From positions 1,364,001 through 1,428,000 of the forward strand of contig JAPWDM010000001.1 in NCBI GenBank assembly GCA_035578155.1: a DNA stretch of 64,000 bases, in the 5' to 3' direction. This stretch comes from Brachynemurus nebulosus (Eukaryota > Arthropoda > Insecta > Neuroptera > Myrmeleontidae). A program made the position numbers and the translations under genes. This document shows positions 23,035-35,761 of this stretch, in pieces. Under the pieces are notes generated by a model. The model saw only the letters and a list, made by a program, of their open reading frames with translations, had not been told where the DNA came from and made no database searches. The stretch's first letter is position 1. Each line of letters starts with the position of its first letter.

Positions 23035-23677
23035 CATGCAACCAACACAATTGAAGTCAATAGGCCTTTTCATCATGTGACGAGCGCAAGCGCAACCGCC
23101 ATGTTAAAATAGTGGTAATTCAAAAATTTCGTAATGTTTTGGTCAGGAATAGCCAGGAAAGCAATATTATCTCAATAAACAAATGAATTATTGGAAAAAA
23201 TCGTCGATGGTGCTTCACTTGTTTATAATTCAGTTGAATCCCATAATCACCCATAATTGTGAACAATTGAAAAGGTGGCTGAAATGTTATGGACGTCCGC
23301 AAAAACGGAAAAAAGTGAGCTGATTGAGAGGTTAGACATCCATACTACTTGTTTACTATGTCAAAAATAATAATAAAAACAAATAATATCTATAATTTTA
23401 TTCTAATTAATAATGTCAACCAATTTTCAGTACAACTTTAAATGATTTATAGCATGTATCACCCTTACAAACTCCATAATAACACCGTTTCTTTGCTCCT
23501 TTTCGTACAGATAACATTATAGTAATGGATTGAAAAAATTTATTTTCAATTAAAAACACTTATTTTTTATTTTTTCTTACTTTTTTTTTCAATAAATATT
23601 CTTTATTTAATATTTTTTAATTTTAATTATTTGTAGATGAGTACTTTAACATGGTTGTTTACGATATAATAATATTA

Positions 23678-24003
23678 TGTAGTATACATATATAGCCAAA
23701 TGGATATGAAAAAAACGTCCCAACACCAGGGTATGGACACTAGATACTCCCCTCCTCTCCTTATTCAAACGGTGTGGAGTGGATCAAAGCGATACCAATA
23801 ACACCAAAATCAACAAAATTAAACTGTAAAAACTTATTTTACTGGTATTACTGAATGAAAGTCCTATATTATTTTAATGAATATTTTATTATTATGTTGG
23901 CTACAGTTTGATCCACACCGACGAATAATTTGTCCGGTAAACTATTGAGTGTCCATACCCTGCCCAACACCACGGTGCAGATTTGGAAGTATTTTGTTCG
24001 TTT
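23678..24003. repeat. Dispersed repeat, inverted relative of 26000-26070
   Basis: Sequence at 23678-23726 (GTATACATATATAGCCAAAT, then ACGTCCCAACAC) and 23971-24003 (CAGATTTGGAAGTATTTTGT) is continuous with the reverse complement of about 26000-26070 once the 236-bp insertion at 23727-23962 is removed. The segment is therefore a repeat present twice in opposite orientation. Confidence 0.75.
23727..23962. mobile_element. 236-bp hAT-like MITE
   Basis: Perfect 15-bp inverted ends CAGGGTATGGACACT ... AGTGTCCATACCCTG are flanked by the exact 8-bp duplication CCCAACAC (23719-23726 and 23963-23970). CAGGG ends and an 8-bp duplication are typical of hAT. The related empty site near 26020 in inverted orientation supports the insertion event. 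Sub-terminal GTGTGGAGTGGATCAAA / TTTGATCCACACC extends the pairing. Confidence 0.92.
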
Positions 24004-24005
24004 AC

Positions 24006-25270
24006 CAAAATGCGACTTTTTTGGTAGTAATATGAACCAATCTGAACAGTAAACACGGTAAACACCATTGATATAGAAGAATATGGATGGAGACCATTTC
24101 TTAAGAGAGAGACAAGATATAATATAATATGATATGTTAGAATGAATACGTATATTCCTTTGAATGTACCACAAAAAATAAAAACAAAAGAGTAAATATA
24201 CACGATAACACGTGCAAATAAGCACTAAACATCCAGTCCTACAAAAAATTAAATTTAAAAAAATATTAGATAACGCAATACATCGTAAATATAATATTTG
24301 GGTAAGTAAATATTGTATTTATCAATAAATGCAACCATTTCTAGCGAAAATTTGTTAATTTTTCTAAATTTTTCATTTAAAAAAACAGGTTTATAATAAG
24401 CGTAAAAATACCAATTTTGACATTACACAAAGTAAAGGAAAGATCGAAAAAGGAATCATTCTACATAAATAAGGAATTCGTTTTTTAGTTAAAATATGTG
24501 ATAATAACGACAAAAATTTTAAAAATATTGTAAAAAATAAAATTATGTAAAAATCAAAATATAGGTTAGTTGGACCCTTCATTTCAGTAGCGTCTTATAT
24601 GTAAAATTAATGAGCATATAAAAATTTAACTTCAAGATTATGTATTTTGTTTGTATTTATTTATTTATTAATAAAATGATAATTTAATAAACATATAGTT
24701 TTATTTATGTTTGTGTCTACTTTTATCAAAAAGATATGTCTTATTAGTGATGGAAAATTATAAACCAAAACGTAATCTTTTTAAAGAAATAGTTATAAAT
24801 TGTAAATAATCGATTAATTTGAGCAATTTTTGTTTTGAGTTTATAGTAATTTATAATATTCTTTAAGCAGCGTTAAAAAATGCAATAATTTAGTAGACAA
24901 GTAAGAATTCGAAAAATTAATTGATAAAATAGTCGAACAGCATTCTTAAGGAGTTGATTATTGAATTAAATAGAAAAGATATTAAAAATAATTAATTAAT
25001 TTTTTTGTTTTTATATAAAAATCACAATTATAATAAAAATATACTAAATATATTGTTTTAAAAGCAATGGCAATGTTTTAATTAAATTAACACCGCTACT
25101 GTTTGTTGACAAAATGACGTCATTCATAATACGCACGTTTAATATTCATAATATGTTGATCAGTATTTTGGCAAATGCTCCTTCCTTTACAATATTATAT
25201 ACCTCTCCTTCTTCCATGGTAAACACTAATTGATGCATCTGCGCAAAACAACTGAAGTGCCTCTACCCGA
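24006..25270. other. AT-rich spacer
   Basis: No gene or bounded element recognised. Minus-strand frames at 23869-24225 and 24391-24582 are hydrophobic, AT-driven and partly overlap repeats. Confidence 0.45.
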
Positions 25271-25343
25271 TGTCTATCCGTCTCACTTCATCGGAACCAC
25301 TGCCTCTTATAGGGATTGGCCATATAGTTATAATCAAGGGGAC

Positions 25344-25528
25344 CATAGAACACTAGAAGCCAACTAACATCAAAAAAGTGTAATTCGCTTGGAGTCATTT
25401 GTAGGCCTGTCACAGCTAAGTCATGTAGTCAGTCGCTGTCCGTCACCGAACACACAGTCCATTATATTACATTGTTAGACATTGTTAGTTGAGCAGCAGA
25501 GACATAGACAATCTAGTTTGACCCCTTG
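25344..25528 (+). mobile_element. Family A MITE, copy 4, internally deleted (185 bp)
   Basis: It starts CATAGAACACTAGAAGCC and ends TTTGACCCCTTG but lacks the middle of the element. The exact 8-bp duplication AAGGGGAC (25336-25343 and 25529-25536) is itself the terminal sequence of a family A copy lying in the opposite orientation. This copy therefore inserted into the end of a sister element. Confidence 0.92.
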
Positions 25529-25840
25529 AAGGGGACAAACTAGATTGGCTTTGTCTCTGTTCCACTTGTAATGAGTTTGTGACGTAAATCTCCCCACTCT
25601 ATTGGTGTAGATACACACTGTTTGCAGTGGTATTGGTTTAATGGTTGCGTTTGTGTGCGTATTTACACATACTACTACACCACACGTATTACTACATGTA
25701 TTACGTGTGGTAACACTACACGTATTACCACACGTATTACACATACTACTTCACCACACGTATGACCCCTTGAAGGGGACAAACTAGATTGGCTTTGTCT
25801 CTGTTCCACTTGTAATGAGTTTGTGACGTACTCTTGTTGT
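25529..25840 (-). mobile_element. Reverse-oriented family A pieces with CACGTATTAC repeats
   Basis: From 25529 the reverse complement of family A resumes (AAACTAGATTGGCTTTGTCT) and runs to a CACACGTATTAC-type minisatellite at about 25676-25763. At 25764-25780 the junction GACCCCTTG plus AAGGGGAC occurs a second time, followed by another truncated reverse copy to about 25840. The repeated junction implies duplication of the already nested structure rather than a second independent insertion. Confidence 0.8.
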
Positions 25841-25984
25841 TTACAAAAAACAGTACGAAAAAAATGGCCGATATTGACACATGCGCACAAAAAAAATTTG
25901 TGATAAAAAGGCATATATGTATTATAACTATATGACCAATCCCTATAAGAGGCAGTGGTTCCGATGAAGTGAGACGGATAGACA

Positions 25985-27026
<1,042 letters not shown>

Positions 27027-27476
27027 ATTTACCGATTGAGAAAATGTTGCGAAAACGAAACCCGCAGGGTCGAGTTTTTGCAATTTTCGAGATCAGTAAA
27101 GGCATTTAACGCATCATGTATTGTATAATATTTTTTGCACCATCAATTTAAAATAATTAAAGACTAAAAATATAGTAAATAAAAAATAAAATTCGGATAA
27201 CATAGGTGAAATTTATATTTCTATGTTATCACATAGAATGCCATGAATAAATATTACTTATAAATTTTTATAGCAACTCTACGAATCTTTGTAGTGACAA
27301 TTGACAACTATATTTGTAAATAAAAAGTTAAATGTCAATATTTAATTGGCGCGAATATTTTTATGAATTTTCTATTAAAAAAATTGGGGAAAATAGTTTG
27401 TTAAATTATAATATATTGTATTAATAGTTTATTAAATTATAACACTTTCTCGATCAGTAAAAGCAACTTACTGAAC

Positions 27477-27700
27477 TTATATTGTAAAATACTATTAAAT
27501 TTATTTATTTCCACGGTTACCATTATTCGTTAATTAGCCTGAAAAAATGACAGACCCATAGTTAAGATATAACTACGGTATATTCATAGAGAATAACACC
27601 GTAGTTATATCTTATCTATGGATCGGCCATTTTTTCAGGCTAATTAACGAATAATGGTAACCGTGGAAATAAATAAATTTAATAGTATTTTACAATATAA
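27477..27700. repeat. Near-perfect hairpin, ~105-bp arms
   Basis: The arm 27477-27581 (containing CCACGGTTACCATTATTCGT and TTAGCCTGAAAAAATG) is matched by its reverse complement at 27597-27700 with a loop of about 16 bp. Few mismatches are visible, mostly near the CCATAG/CTATGG segment. No target duplication was recognised. Confidence 0.88.
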
Positions 27701-29360
27701 GGGCATGGGTCTGGCGGGCATTTCCTATTGTCGGCATTAGTTACTATCGATTTAGCTTTTTTAATTTGAGGTGTTTTATCCGGTATGATTTTGTGCTATC
27801 GGAGCTTGGACTATCAAACGTACTGAAATTAAATAAAGGCAGTCTTTTGAGAAAATTTTGCAAAGTTTGCATGATATGAAAACGAAACTTAACTCCTCAG
27901 ATATTGTTACTTAAAAATACTGTAAAATTTAATTCTGCCTTAACATATTCAAACCTTGACTACGCTACGACTGCAACTTCTAAATAAAATTATGAAAATC
28001 ATCAACTCGAAGTACATTTCTTATCGACGTGTCTTAAAAATAGTAGTACACAACTTAAGTTTGACTTAAAAGAACTGCAACTCTAGTAACAAGTTTAACT
28101 CAAGTATATTGTAACTTGAGTTATAAAAAATTTGATTCAATTAAATCAACTTACAATTACATAATTTAGAATGGGGTATTTGACAATTTTTTAAAAACCA
28201 TCTTAGTGTGTTTATTACTTCTTACTAAACTCATAATACACATTTTTAAATTATTTTGTACTATATTTTTAATAAAAATCACGGATCAAATTTCAGTTTT
28301 TAAAAAGATCGCCAAAACGATGCTTTCTGTGACGTCAAATCGTATGACGTCATTGGCTCTAAAACATTGAGTAGTAGTAGTAGGTCTAGTAATGAAAATT
28401 AATAATTAAAAATTTTTTTCATAGTTACCAAAAAAGTAAACACTTTTTTTTTTAACTACAAATATAATACCTACATATTCGAACGAGCTTGTGACGTAAG
28501 CTGCTTTTGCTTAATGTTTTTGATTACGTCATTTTTAACGTAAATTTGGTAATTTTATTTAATTAAAATTTTTATATTTTTGAATGAAATAACTTGTAAA
28601 AAAGCAATATTCAGTATCATTATGACTCGAGCAATTATTTAAAAATCAAAATAGATATTTTTTCAACTACTGTCAAATACCCCATTTGTTAGACTTCAAG
28701 TCGTTCAAGTCAAGTTCTATAATTAATATTGTATACACATAAATTTGAGTATTGGCAGGGTGCGTAGTATATGGTGGGGATAATTAAATCGATTGCAGCG
28801 TGAGTAGTGGAGAAAATAGGCAATAATACATGCTCATATGTGTTTATAGTGTAATAAAAAATATTAAATAAAAACATAATATTAATATTAATAGATTTGA
28901 GCGTTACTTTATGGTATTCCATATTTGTAAATAATAAACAAATACTTTACTTTGCAAAATACCACTTTTATTTTTGAAACTGTGACAATATTGTTTCGAA
29001 CCGTTAGTTCATTTTCAAACAGAATATAATACATTGATCCACTTTGATTATAAACGCAATTGCCACTAATATGTCGTTCCTTATTTATCTGTCAACGTAT
29101 TAACGTCTACACGTCAATCCATAAATACAGAATTAAAAATATTTGAGGTATTTTAAACTCACATGCAATGATGTTTCATAAGAAGTTATTGATGTTTGCT
29201 TTATGTATGACTGTACATTCAACTAAATGACTTATGCCAGCATTTCTTAATTTTCGAATTTCCCTGACGTGCTTCGTTATCACCAGCAACTTTTTCCTCT
29301 GCATAGTCCGGGGTTGGAAGGAAACACTGTCTTGATAATTATATCCATGTTAACGTCGAA
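27701..29360. other. AT-rich spacer
   Basis: No gene recognised. Two TGACGTCA-like sites lie near 28325-28355, and (TAG)n occurs near 28370. The minus frame 28710-28922 has no supporting features. Confidence 0.45.
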
Positions 29361-29560
29361 ATTTGTATATTGCTGTCTCACTTTCCATGTTCTTGAGAGA
29401 AGGGTGAACGTATATATTATATGATGTATACCGAACGCTATTACTGACTATAAACTATGTATGCTAGAATCATCGTATCGTAATAGCGTTCGGTATACAT
29501 CGTATATATACCTTCACCCTTCTCTCAAGAACATGGAAAGTGAGACAGGAATATACAAAT
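29361..29560. repeat. Near-perfect inverted repeat, ~80-bp arms
   Basis: The arm 29361-29443 (ATTTGTATATTGCTGTCTCA ... GTATACCGAACGCTATTA) is mirrored at 29481-29560 with a loop of about 37 bp and few differences. The plus frame 29461-29670 begins in the loop and runs through the right arm, so it is not called as a gene. Confidence 0.88.
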
Positions 29561-29712
29561 ATCTCCAAAGTAAGGCAAAAGCACTTCAAAACAAGTGTAA
29601 TGTTCTTAAAAGTAAGAGCAAGACACTTTGGCTAGTTGCGTTACGAATGCTCCCAGTGTCTGTAAACTAAGGGTTAAGCACTAAACGACTTCGTTTCTAA
29701 ATCAGCTGCATC

Positions 29713-29794
<82 letters not shown>
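29713..29794. repeat. A-tract followed by (TA)n
   Basis: About 18 A residues are followed by about 32 TA repeats. Simple sequence. Confidence 0.95.
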
Positions 29795-29795
<1 letters not shown>

Positions 29796-29880
29796 CATAC
29801 TTTTAAGTCGCGGCATCAATTTTTTATTTCAGGTATAAAGCGTCGTATTAATTTTTCAATTTTTTTTTTATTTTGTACAG

Positions 29881-29986
29881 CTTGTACAGTGGCTTCATGT
29901 AGAAGTGGAGAAAGCAAGTTCTACTGTCAAAAGCTGCTTTGTCGGCTAAAATCATCTAATATCTCAAAAAATGGAAAGTATTGCAG
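29881..29986 (+). other. Candidate unassigned exon with a cysteine-rich frame
   Basis: A pyrimidine-rich stretch ending TTTTGTACAG precedes it and the donor GTAAGA follows GCAG at 29986. In the third frame it is open throughout and encodes CTVASCRSGESKFYCQ, KLLCRLKSSNIS and KNGKYC, with five cysteines in about 35 residues. The same 106 bp contain stops in the other two frames. No partner exon was found nearby, so this may be a chance pairing of splice-like sites. Confidence 0.25.
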
Positions 29987-29994
29987 GTAAGATG

Positions 29995-32900
29995 AGTTAG
30001 TGTAAAGTAGAAATTAATCCTGAAAAATTTTATTACTGGGAATAGAATAAAATAAAAAAATCATTTGTAAAATATTGAAAATCAATCAAGTGATATTTCT
30101 AATTAAATACAGAAGCTCTGTTACATTTCATAAAACTATAATTAATATTACAAATAATTAAAAGGTAACTCATTTGGGTTCTAATACACTACAATAATAC
30201 AATTTTTTCATAGTAAAGATTTTTCTCCGTTCTTAACATTTAAAAATGAATAAAAATGTTTTAATATTCTTAAGTCTTGAAATATATTATGTAAATATAT
30301 ATATATATTTATATTATATATATACTTTTTTGTATTCTTTCATAAATCGTGTACTTACTTGCACATTTTATCATTTACAGGTAAAAAACAATTTTTTTCA
30401 TTCACAAAAACCAACATATTTTAGTGTCTTCCAGACAAATTATTTTCAACTTAGCACCATATATTTTATCTGTACTCAGTACACTTGCAGATATATAATT
30501 TTTTTCAAAATTTGATATTTAAATTATTTAACAATAAATATTTATAAACTTAAAAAAAATAGTAACAATATATGTAGGCCATGATGTAGAACTGACTTTA
30601 AAAAATTATTTCAAATACTTATGTTTAAGTAAATTTTTTCAAAAAATGAACAATATGTTATTTTAAAAAATATGAAAAGTATTACCGACAATAGAGAATA
30701 TGCATTAATTTACTATACAAAGAAATTACTACACAACAAAATAAATATATTAAGTGTTTTTGTTCAAACATAACAATTTTAAACTACCGCCAATTTGGCG
30801 CGTCTTTAATGACGTCAAAGTAACCAATTGAATTTAAATGTTTTACTTTTCTTGTTATTCGAATTCAAATAAACATATTTTTTGACGTTACATTAGTAGG
30901 CACTCATTCGATTCATTTCAAATTTGAAATTAATTTTACTTTATAAAAAATATTTTATTTTTCTTCTACATGCATATTCTCTATTTAATAAGCCAATAGA
31001 AAAAATTTGGAATATTTAGTTTATTTTTAAATTGTATGGTTTTGTAAATTTAGAGTTTAGATTTAATATTAATTAATTGTAAGAATTTTGAAAATAATTC
31101 AAATTATTAATTGTTAAATTAATTTAAATATCAAAATTTTCATTTTTGGTTAAACCAACTACAAATATATAATATTTTATAATACATATAACTAAAAATA
31201 ACAGTTCAATGGCAATAATTATGTTTGGACGTTTCAATAAATTGAATTCTGAATTTATTTTTATCAGAACTGAAAATATTTCCGTAACCAGCGGAAAATT
31301 ATTATTCAATAATTATAAAAATAAATAAAAATGTATTTTAATTTTATAATAAAAATCACTGAATAAGGAAATACTAAATGTTAAAAAATAAAAAATCTGT
31401 TATTAATAAATTCTAATTTAAAAAAAAAATGTTTATATATTACGGTTAATACATTTATTTTCTGTATCAGCAAGAATTATACAGTATTTTGTCTCTAAAT
31501 TAGACGGCCTAATTGTAAGAAGTTCCATTCAGTATATACAGTAACATAAAATACTAAATATGGAAAAGTAGATAGCAGGTAGGAGTAGTAAATTTTATTG
31601 AAGGCGTAAGTGGAGAAAGGTGCTGAGTTTTAAAAATTTTTAAAATCCCAAATATACTTTTTATACAGTAGCAACTTGTTAATGAAGCTAAATTCTTACA
31701 CATGAAAATGTAGTAAATTACATTTATAAATTTTACAAAATGCAATTTTTTGAAAAATTGCAACATATAGCTTTACTTATTTATCCCGCAATTATGATAA
31801 GTTATTAGGTCGTTTGAAAAAATGTAAATTAATTCAAAGAAAGTTAGAAAAAGAGAGATTCAAATAAATGCAGTAGAAAAATTTTGAGAAATCAGAAAAA
31901 AGTTTCAGAGTGAAGTAACTCGAAAAAGAAATTTTGAAATTATAGTTATTAATTAAAAAAGGATCATATTAAGCATATTAAGTATGGTAAAGTAGATAGA
32001 ACATTAAGTATGATAAAGTAGAAAAGAGTGAATTTTAACACGTGAAAAAAAGTACAAACCAACATTAGGAAATAGAAAATTTCGTTAAAAAAAGAAAATC
32101 TGTAAAATTTAGTATTAAGAATTTTTGAAGAGGAACGTCTATAGCGCGATGCTTAGTTAGAAGAATTTTGAAACGCTAATGACTGGCTGAATAGGTAATA
32201 GAAGATTGATTATTGTTTTAAAAAAAAATGTTTTAATTGTTTAAGTCTTCGAAATTGAAAAAAAAAAATATTGTATGGTTCTAATCATGGACTTACATAG
32301 GTGAAGCACACGCCGGATTTTTTTTTAGTATCTTAACTATGTAATTGAGAATATAGATAACGGTTGGTTACAGTTGGCAGGTCTGATTATTACTGACAGG
32401 CTAAGTGTTTAAACGACAACTAAATAGCGCTACTTAATAATTCATAACAAGCAACGCCCCCTTTTTTAATAGATGGCATTATACAATAGAATTACTAAAA
32501 CAATACTAAAAATTTTTGTAGTAGCTCATGCGCATGGTCCAACTTTTATTTACTAATTTAATTTTTGAAATAATTTAAAAATGAATTTTACAGAATGTAC
32601 TTGCTCAAATTTCTACCGCTATTTCAGGTATTAACCGTAATATATACATATTTATAAATAAAAAATAAAATTAAATGTTTAGTGAATAAAAAAAATTTCT
32701 GTGGAAAAATAGAATTTATAATTTAAAAATTTCCTTACTTATATCTTTGGATTGAATAAATCTGGGATATTTTTAACAAAATATATCTCAATATTGGAAT
32801 AATATATTGATTTTACAGAATCAACTTACTGAAACATCCGTTTTACTCTATCTGTTCTTTATTTTTAACTAAAAAACAAAAGGAACATTTTGATTTCAAT

Positions 32901-35680
32901 TTACTAATTGTCATTTCGAAACATAATTGGCAGTTTTAAAGGCAGTATAGAGTCATTTCATATACGATTAACCTTAACTAATAATTGGCAGTGTTAATAA
33001 TTTATTATACTTAGTTTCGTCTCATATAAAATACTATTTACATAAATAATAATAATAAAAACAATTTAACGTACATCAAAAATTTTGCAAAATGCGTTTC
33101 AAATTCGATTTAAATAGCTAATAATGGGTGGAAGTGATGAAATGAATCATCTACGATTTTTTTTTAATGAATCAATAAAATTGGGGATGAATTGCAATGA
33201 TTTTTATAAATAAAAAAATAAAACATATATTATACAATATATAATAGAAAAAATCATGTAAGTATCATATAAAAAACATTAATAATATAAAAAATTGAAG
33301 TCCTATAAAAATGTTACAGAATTGACAATTAGTAAACATACTTTTTAGTTTTTGATTGGTTTTTCTTGGTAACTTTTGTTTGACAATGGATAGATGGAAA
33401 ACAGCATTAATAAAATTTTTTATCGTATACGAAAATTATATGTATAATAACACTGATGTGGTAACTTTTACTACAGAATTATTTATTGTAAAAAAATTGA
33501 ATGCGAATTTCCACCAAGTGGCAGTGTTGAAATTGATAAAAAACATACTATAACAAAGTTGCCCCCTTGGAACAAATGGCGACAAATAACAATGGACGAC
33601 TGATAAGTTATGCGTACGTAGTAGTGACAAAAATGTGCGTAAATTGTCTCTTAAAGCTGTTTTTACAATTATGCGAATTTCTGCTACATGTGCGAGCGCT
33701 AAGTCGTTCCGGACCGCTCAAAAAATCCATTGTTTTACAATTGGAAGAAAACTCGCTGCGGCAACAAAACCGCAAGCGGGACGAAATTCGCATGAAAGTA
33801 AGGACAGCCTTAACATATTCAACAGGCCGTTTTTTATAATTTTCCATAAAATTTCAAGTCAAGTTTTAGGTTTTTGATAGTTTTGTACAATGCGTCTGTA
33901 AATAATTAATGTTACGTAACATCTTCCTCCAAGCAGGTTATTTAATTGAATACATCACAGATGTCACATCAATCAATCTCATCAACAACATAATTATTTT
34001 ATAAATTTGAAGAAATTTTAATTGCAAATTATTGATGTTTTTTTTATTACTGATCATCGTTGGAACTTAACTAGCTTGCGAGTTCCCCCGGATTTGTTCT
34101 CTTTTGAAGGGTTTTATGGAAACGTTCCGGTGGACCGAGGATGAAGGACTTTAACTCTTTTAAAATGTTTAAAATTTCGGAGTTTTATACTAAAAAATTC
34201 AAGGTTTAATAGCCTGAATGACTAAATTGTTAGCTAACGTCAATAATTTACAGACACACTGTAAATTTCTAAAATTCATATTATTGGTTGATTGATGAAG
34301 TTTCAAACACTTGTACAAAGCATGCGCAGTAGGTTATAAAATTTTAATAAATGCAAAACTTTTGTTAAATGCATAACAATAATGTTTCGTGTACAAAATT
34401 TATAGTCTTTATAAGGCGCTATTTACAGTTGCGAAAATGCTGTTTTTACATTGTAAAATTATGTATTCAATTTTTTACAATATTAGTGGAAAATGATTGA
34501 ATCTAGAAGTGAAACTTAACAGCTTTTTCTATCTATCCATTTTTATACTCTTAATTTACAATTTTACTTATTTTAATTTTTAGTACGAGTGAAATTACAT
34601 TTCGATTTCGTGATGTATTTTTACTTTTAATATCTACTAAGTCTTATGTCATTAGTGGTCACAGATATCTTCCCATCAATGCACACTAAATATATTAGTA
34701 GTTTCTTTTTAAGTTAATTGTCTAATTACTTGTATTTAACTAATACGAATGTTTTTTTTCTTTTTTTTTAATTTCAACACCAATTTCTTTTAAATATTAC
34801 GTTTTAATAGGCGTATATATATATTTTTTTAAAACTTGATGGAAAATTCAATTAAAACATAATATTTAATAAATGTGGCATTTTTGCAAAAAGGCAACGC
34901 ATTCAGACTTTAATGTCGAATTATAATTCGAACGATAATAATAATTATTTAATATTTACAAATAGTTTGGAAAACACAAAATAATACACATACATTATAC
35001 ATACAATATTTTTAATTATTAGTGTTTATGTTAAACTAACAAAAGGTAACTCGCGCATCACACATGTCATACAGGTATATTTTGATATAGTATTATAGTG
35101 ACATCTGTTGTTAAAAGTTGCCGTAAAACACAGACTTTTTTTACATCACGTGGATAAATTTTTTTTATATTCCGCAATATTATCGTACATAAAAATTGAT
35201 AAAAATTTATAATTTTTTTTTTCTGTTAACAATACAGACAAAATATTTACATAAAGCGTCTTTTAATCAATTTAAAAAATTAAATAACTGTATTAATATT
35301 ATAATTATAAAACATTTACATTTACAGAAAAAAGTATACTTTAATTATATAATAAATATATTACAAAAATTACTAGAATATATTAAATTTTTTTAAGTAT
35401 ACTTAATATTATTTTACCTGCATTGTTAATATGATTTTTTCATTTGGATATTCATACAAAAATCAAAAAATAATTAAGAAAAGCTCATTTAGAGAAAAGT
35501 GCGCATAGGAAAATACTAAATAATATTATTATAAAAAAATACAATACAACTGAGACCATGGTTTTTGGTGTTTTTGTTGTACAAAATAATTAATTTAATT
35601 AATGACATTTGAAATGAATTAACAAATCGTGTGATCTGTAAAAATATTTTCATTTTGTATAATTACTATTTTTTTAGATA
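29995..35680. other. Intergenic spacer and presumed Hr4 3' flank
   Basis: No gene recognised on either strand. The section next to 35680 should include the Hr4 3' untranslated region, but AATAAA-like strings are too common here to place its end. A less AT-rich island at about 33540-33840 has overlapping frames on both strands without recognisable domains. Confidence 0.45.
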
Positions 35681-35761
35681 CTACCTCTGGATTGCTGAAT
35701 TTAACAAAAAAGGAACGTAGAACATTTTACTTTCTAGCAATAAAGCGGCTGCAGATTGGAT
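35681..35761 (-). CDS. Hr4: Hr4 terminal coding exon (26 residues)
   Basis: 81 nt after the acceptor CTCTTTCAG encode [20 protein letters not shown] followed by NSAIQR and TAG at 35683-35681. The [15 protein letters not shown] stretch is the known C-terminal signature of the Hr4 group. No acidic AF-2 helix of the activator type follows, in keeping with a repressor role. Confidence 0.95.
   Translation of the reverse strand: MQSAAALLLESKMFYVPFLLNSAIQR

Larger units (their letters stand above)
25271..25984. mobile_element. Inverted-repeat-bounded nest of family A copies
   Basis: A 64-bp arm (TGTCTATCCGTCTCACTTCA ... through CCTCTTATAGGGATTGG, 25271-25334) returns as its near-exact reverse complement at 25921-25984. 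Between the arms are three pieces of family A: forward copy B and two reverse-oriented pieces. The outer arms are unrelated to family A, so the arms belong to a host element or a local inverted duplication. Confidence 0.8.

Noticed and set aside
28320..28360. TGACGTCA (CRE-like) sites, also near 19932, 30812, 38036, 53250 and 57484
   Set aside because: Several lie in repeats and none is placed relative to a promoter, so a regulatory role cannot be supported.
33567..33877. Overlapping frames on both strands in a less AT-rich island
   Set aside because: No domain recognised and no frame is clearly preferred; probably composition-driven or an unrecognised repeat.
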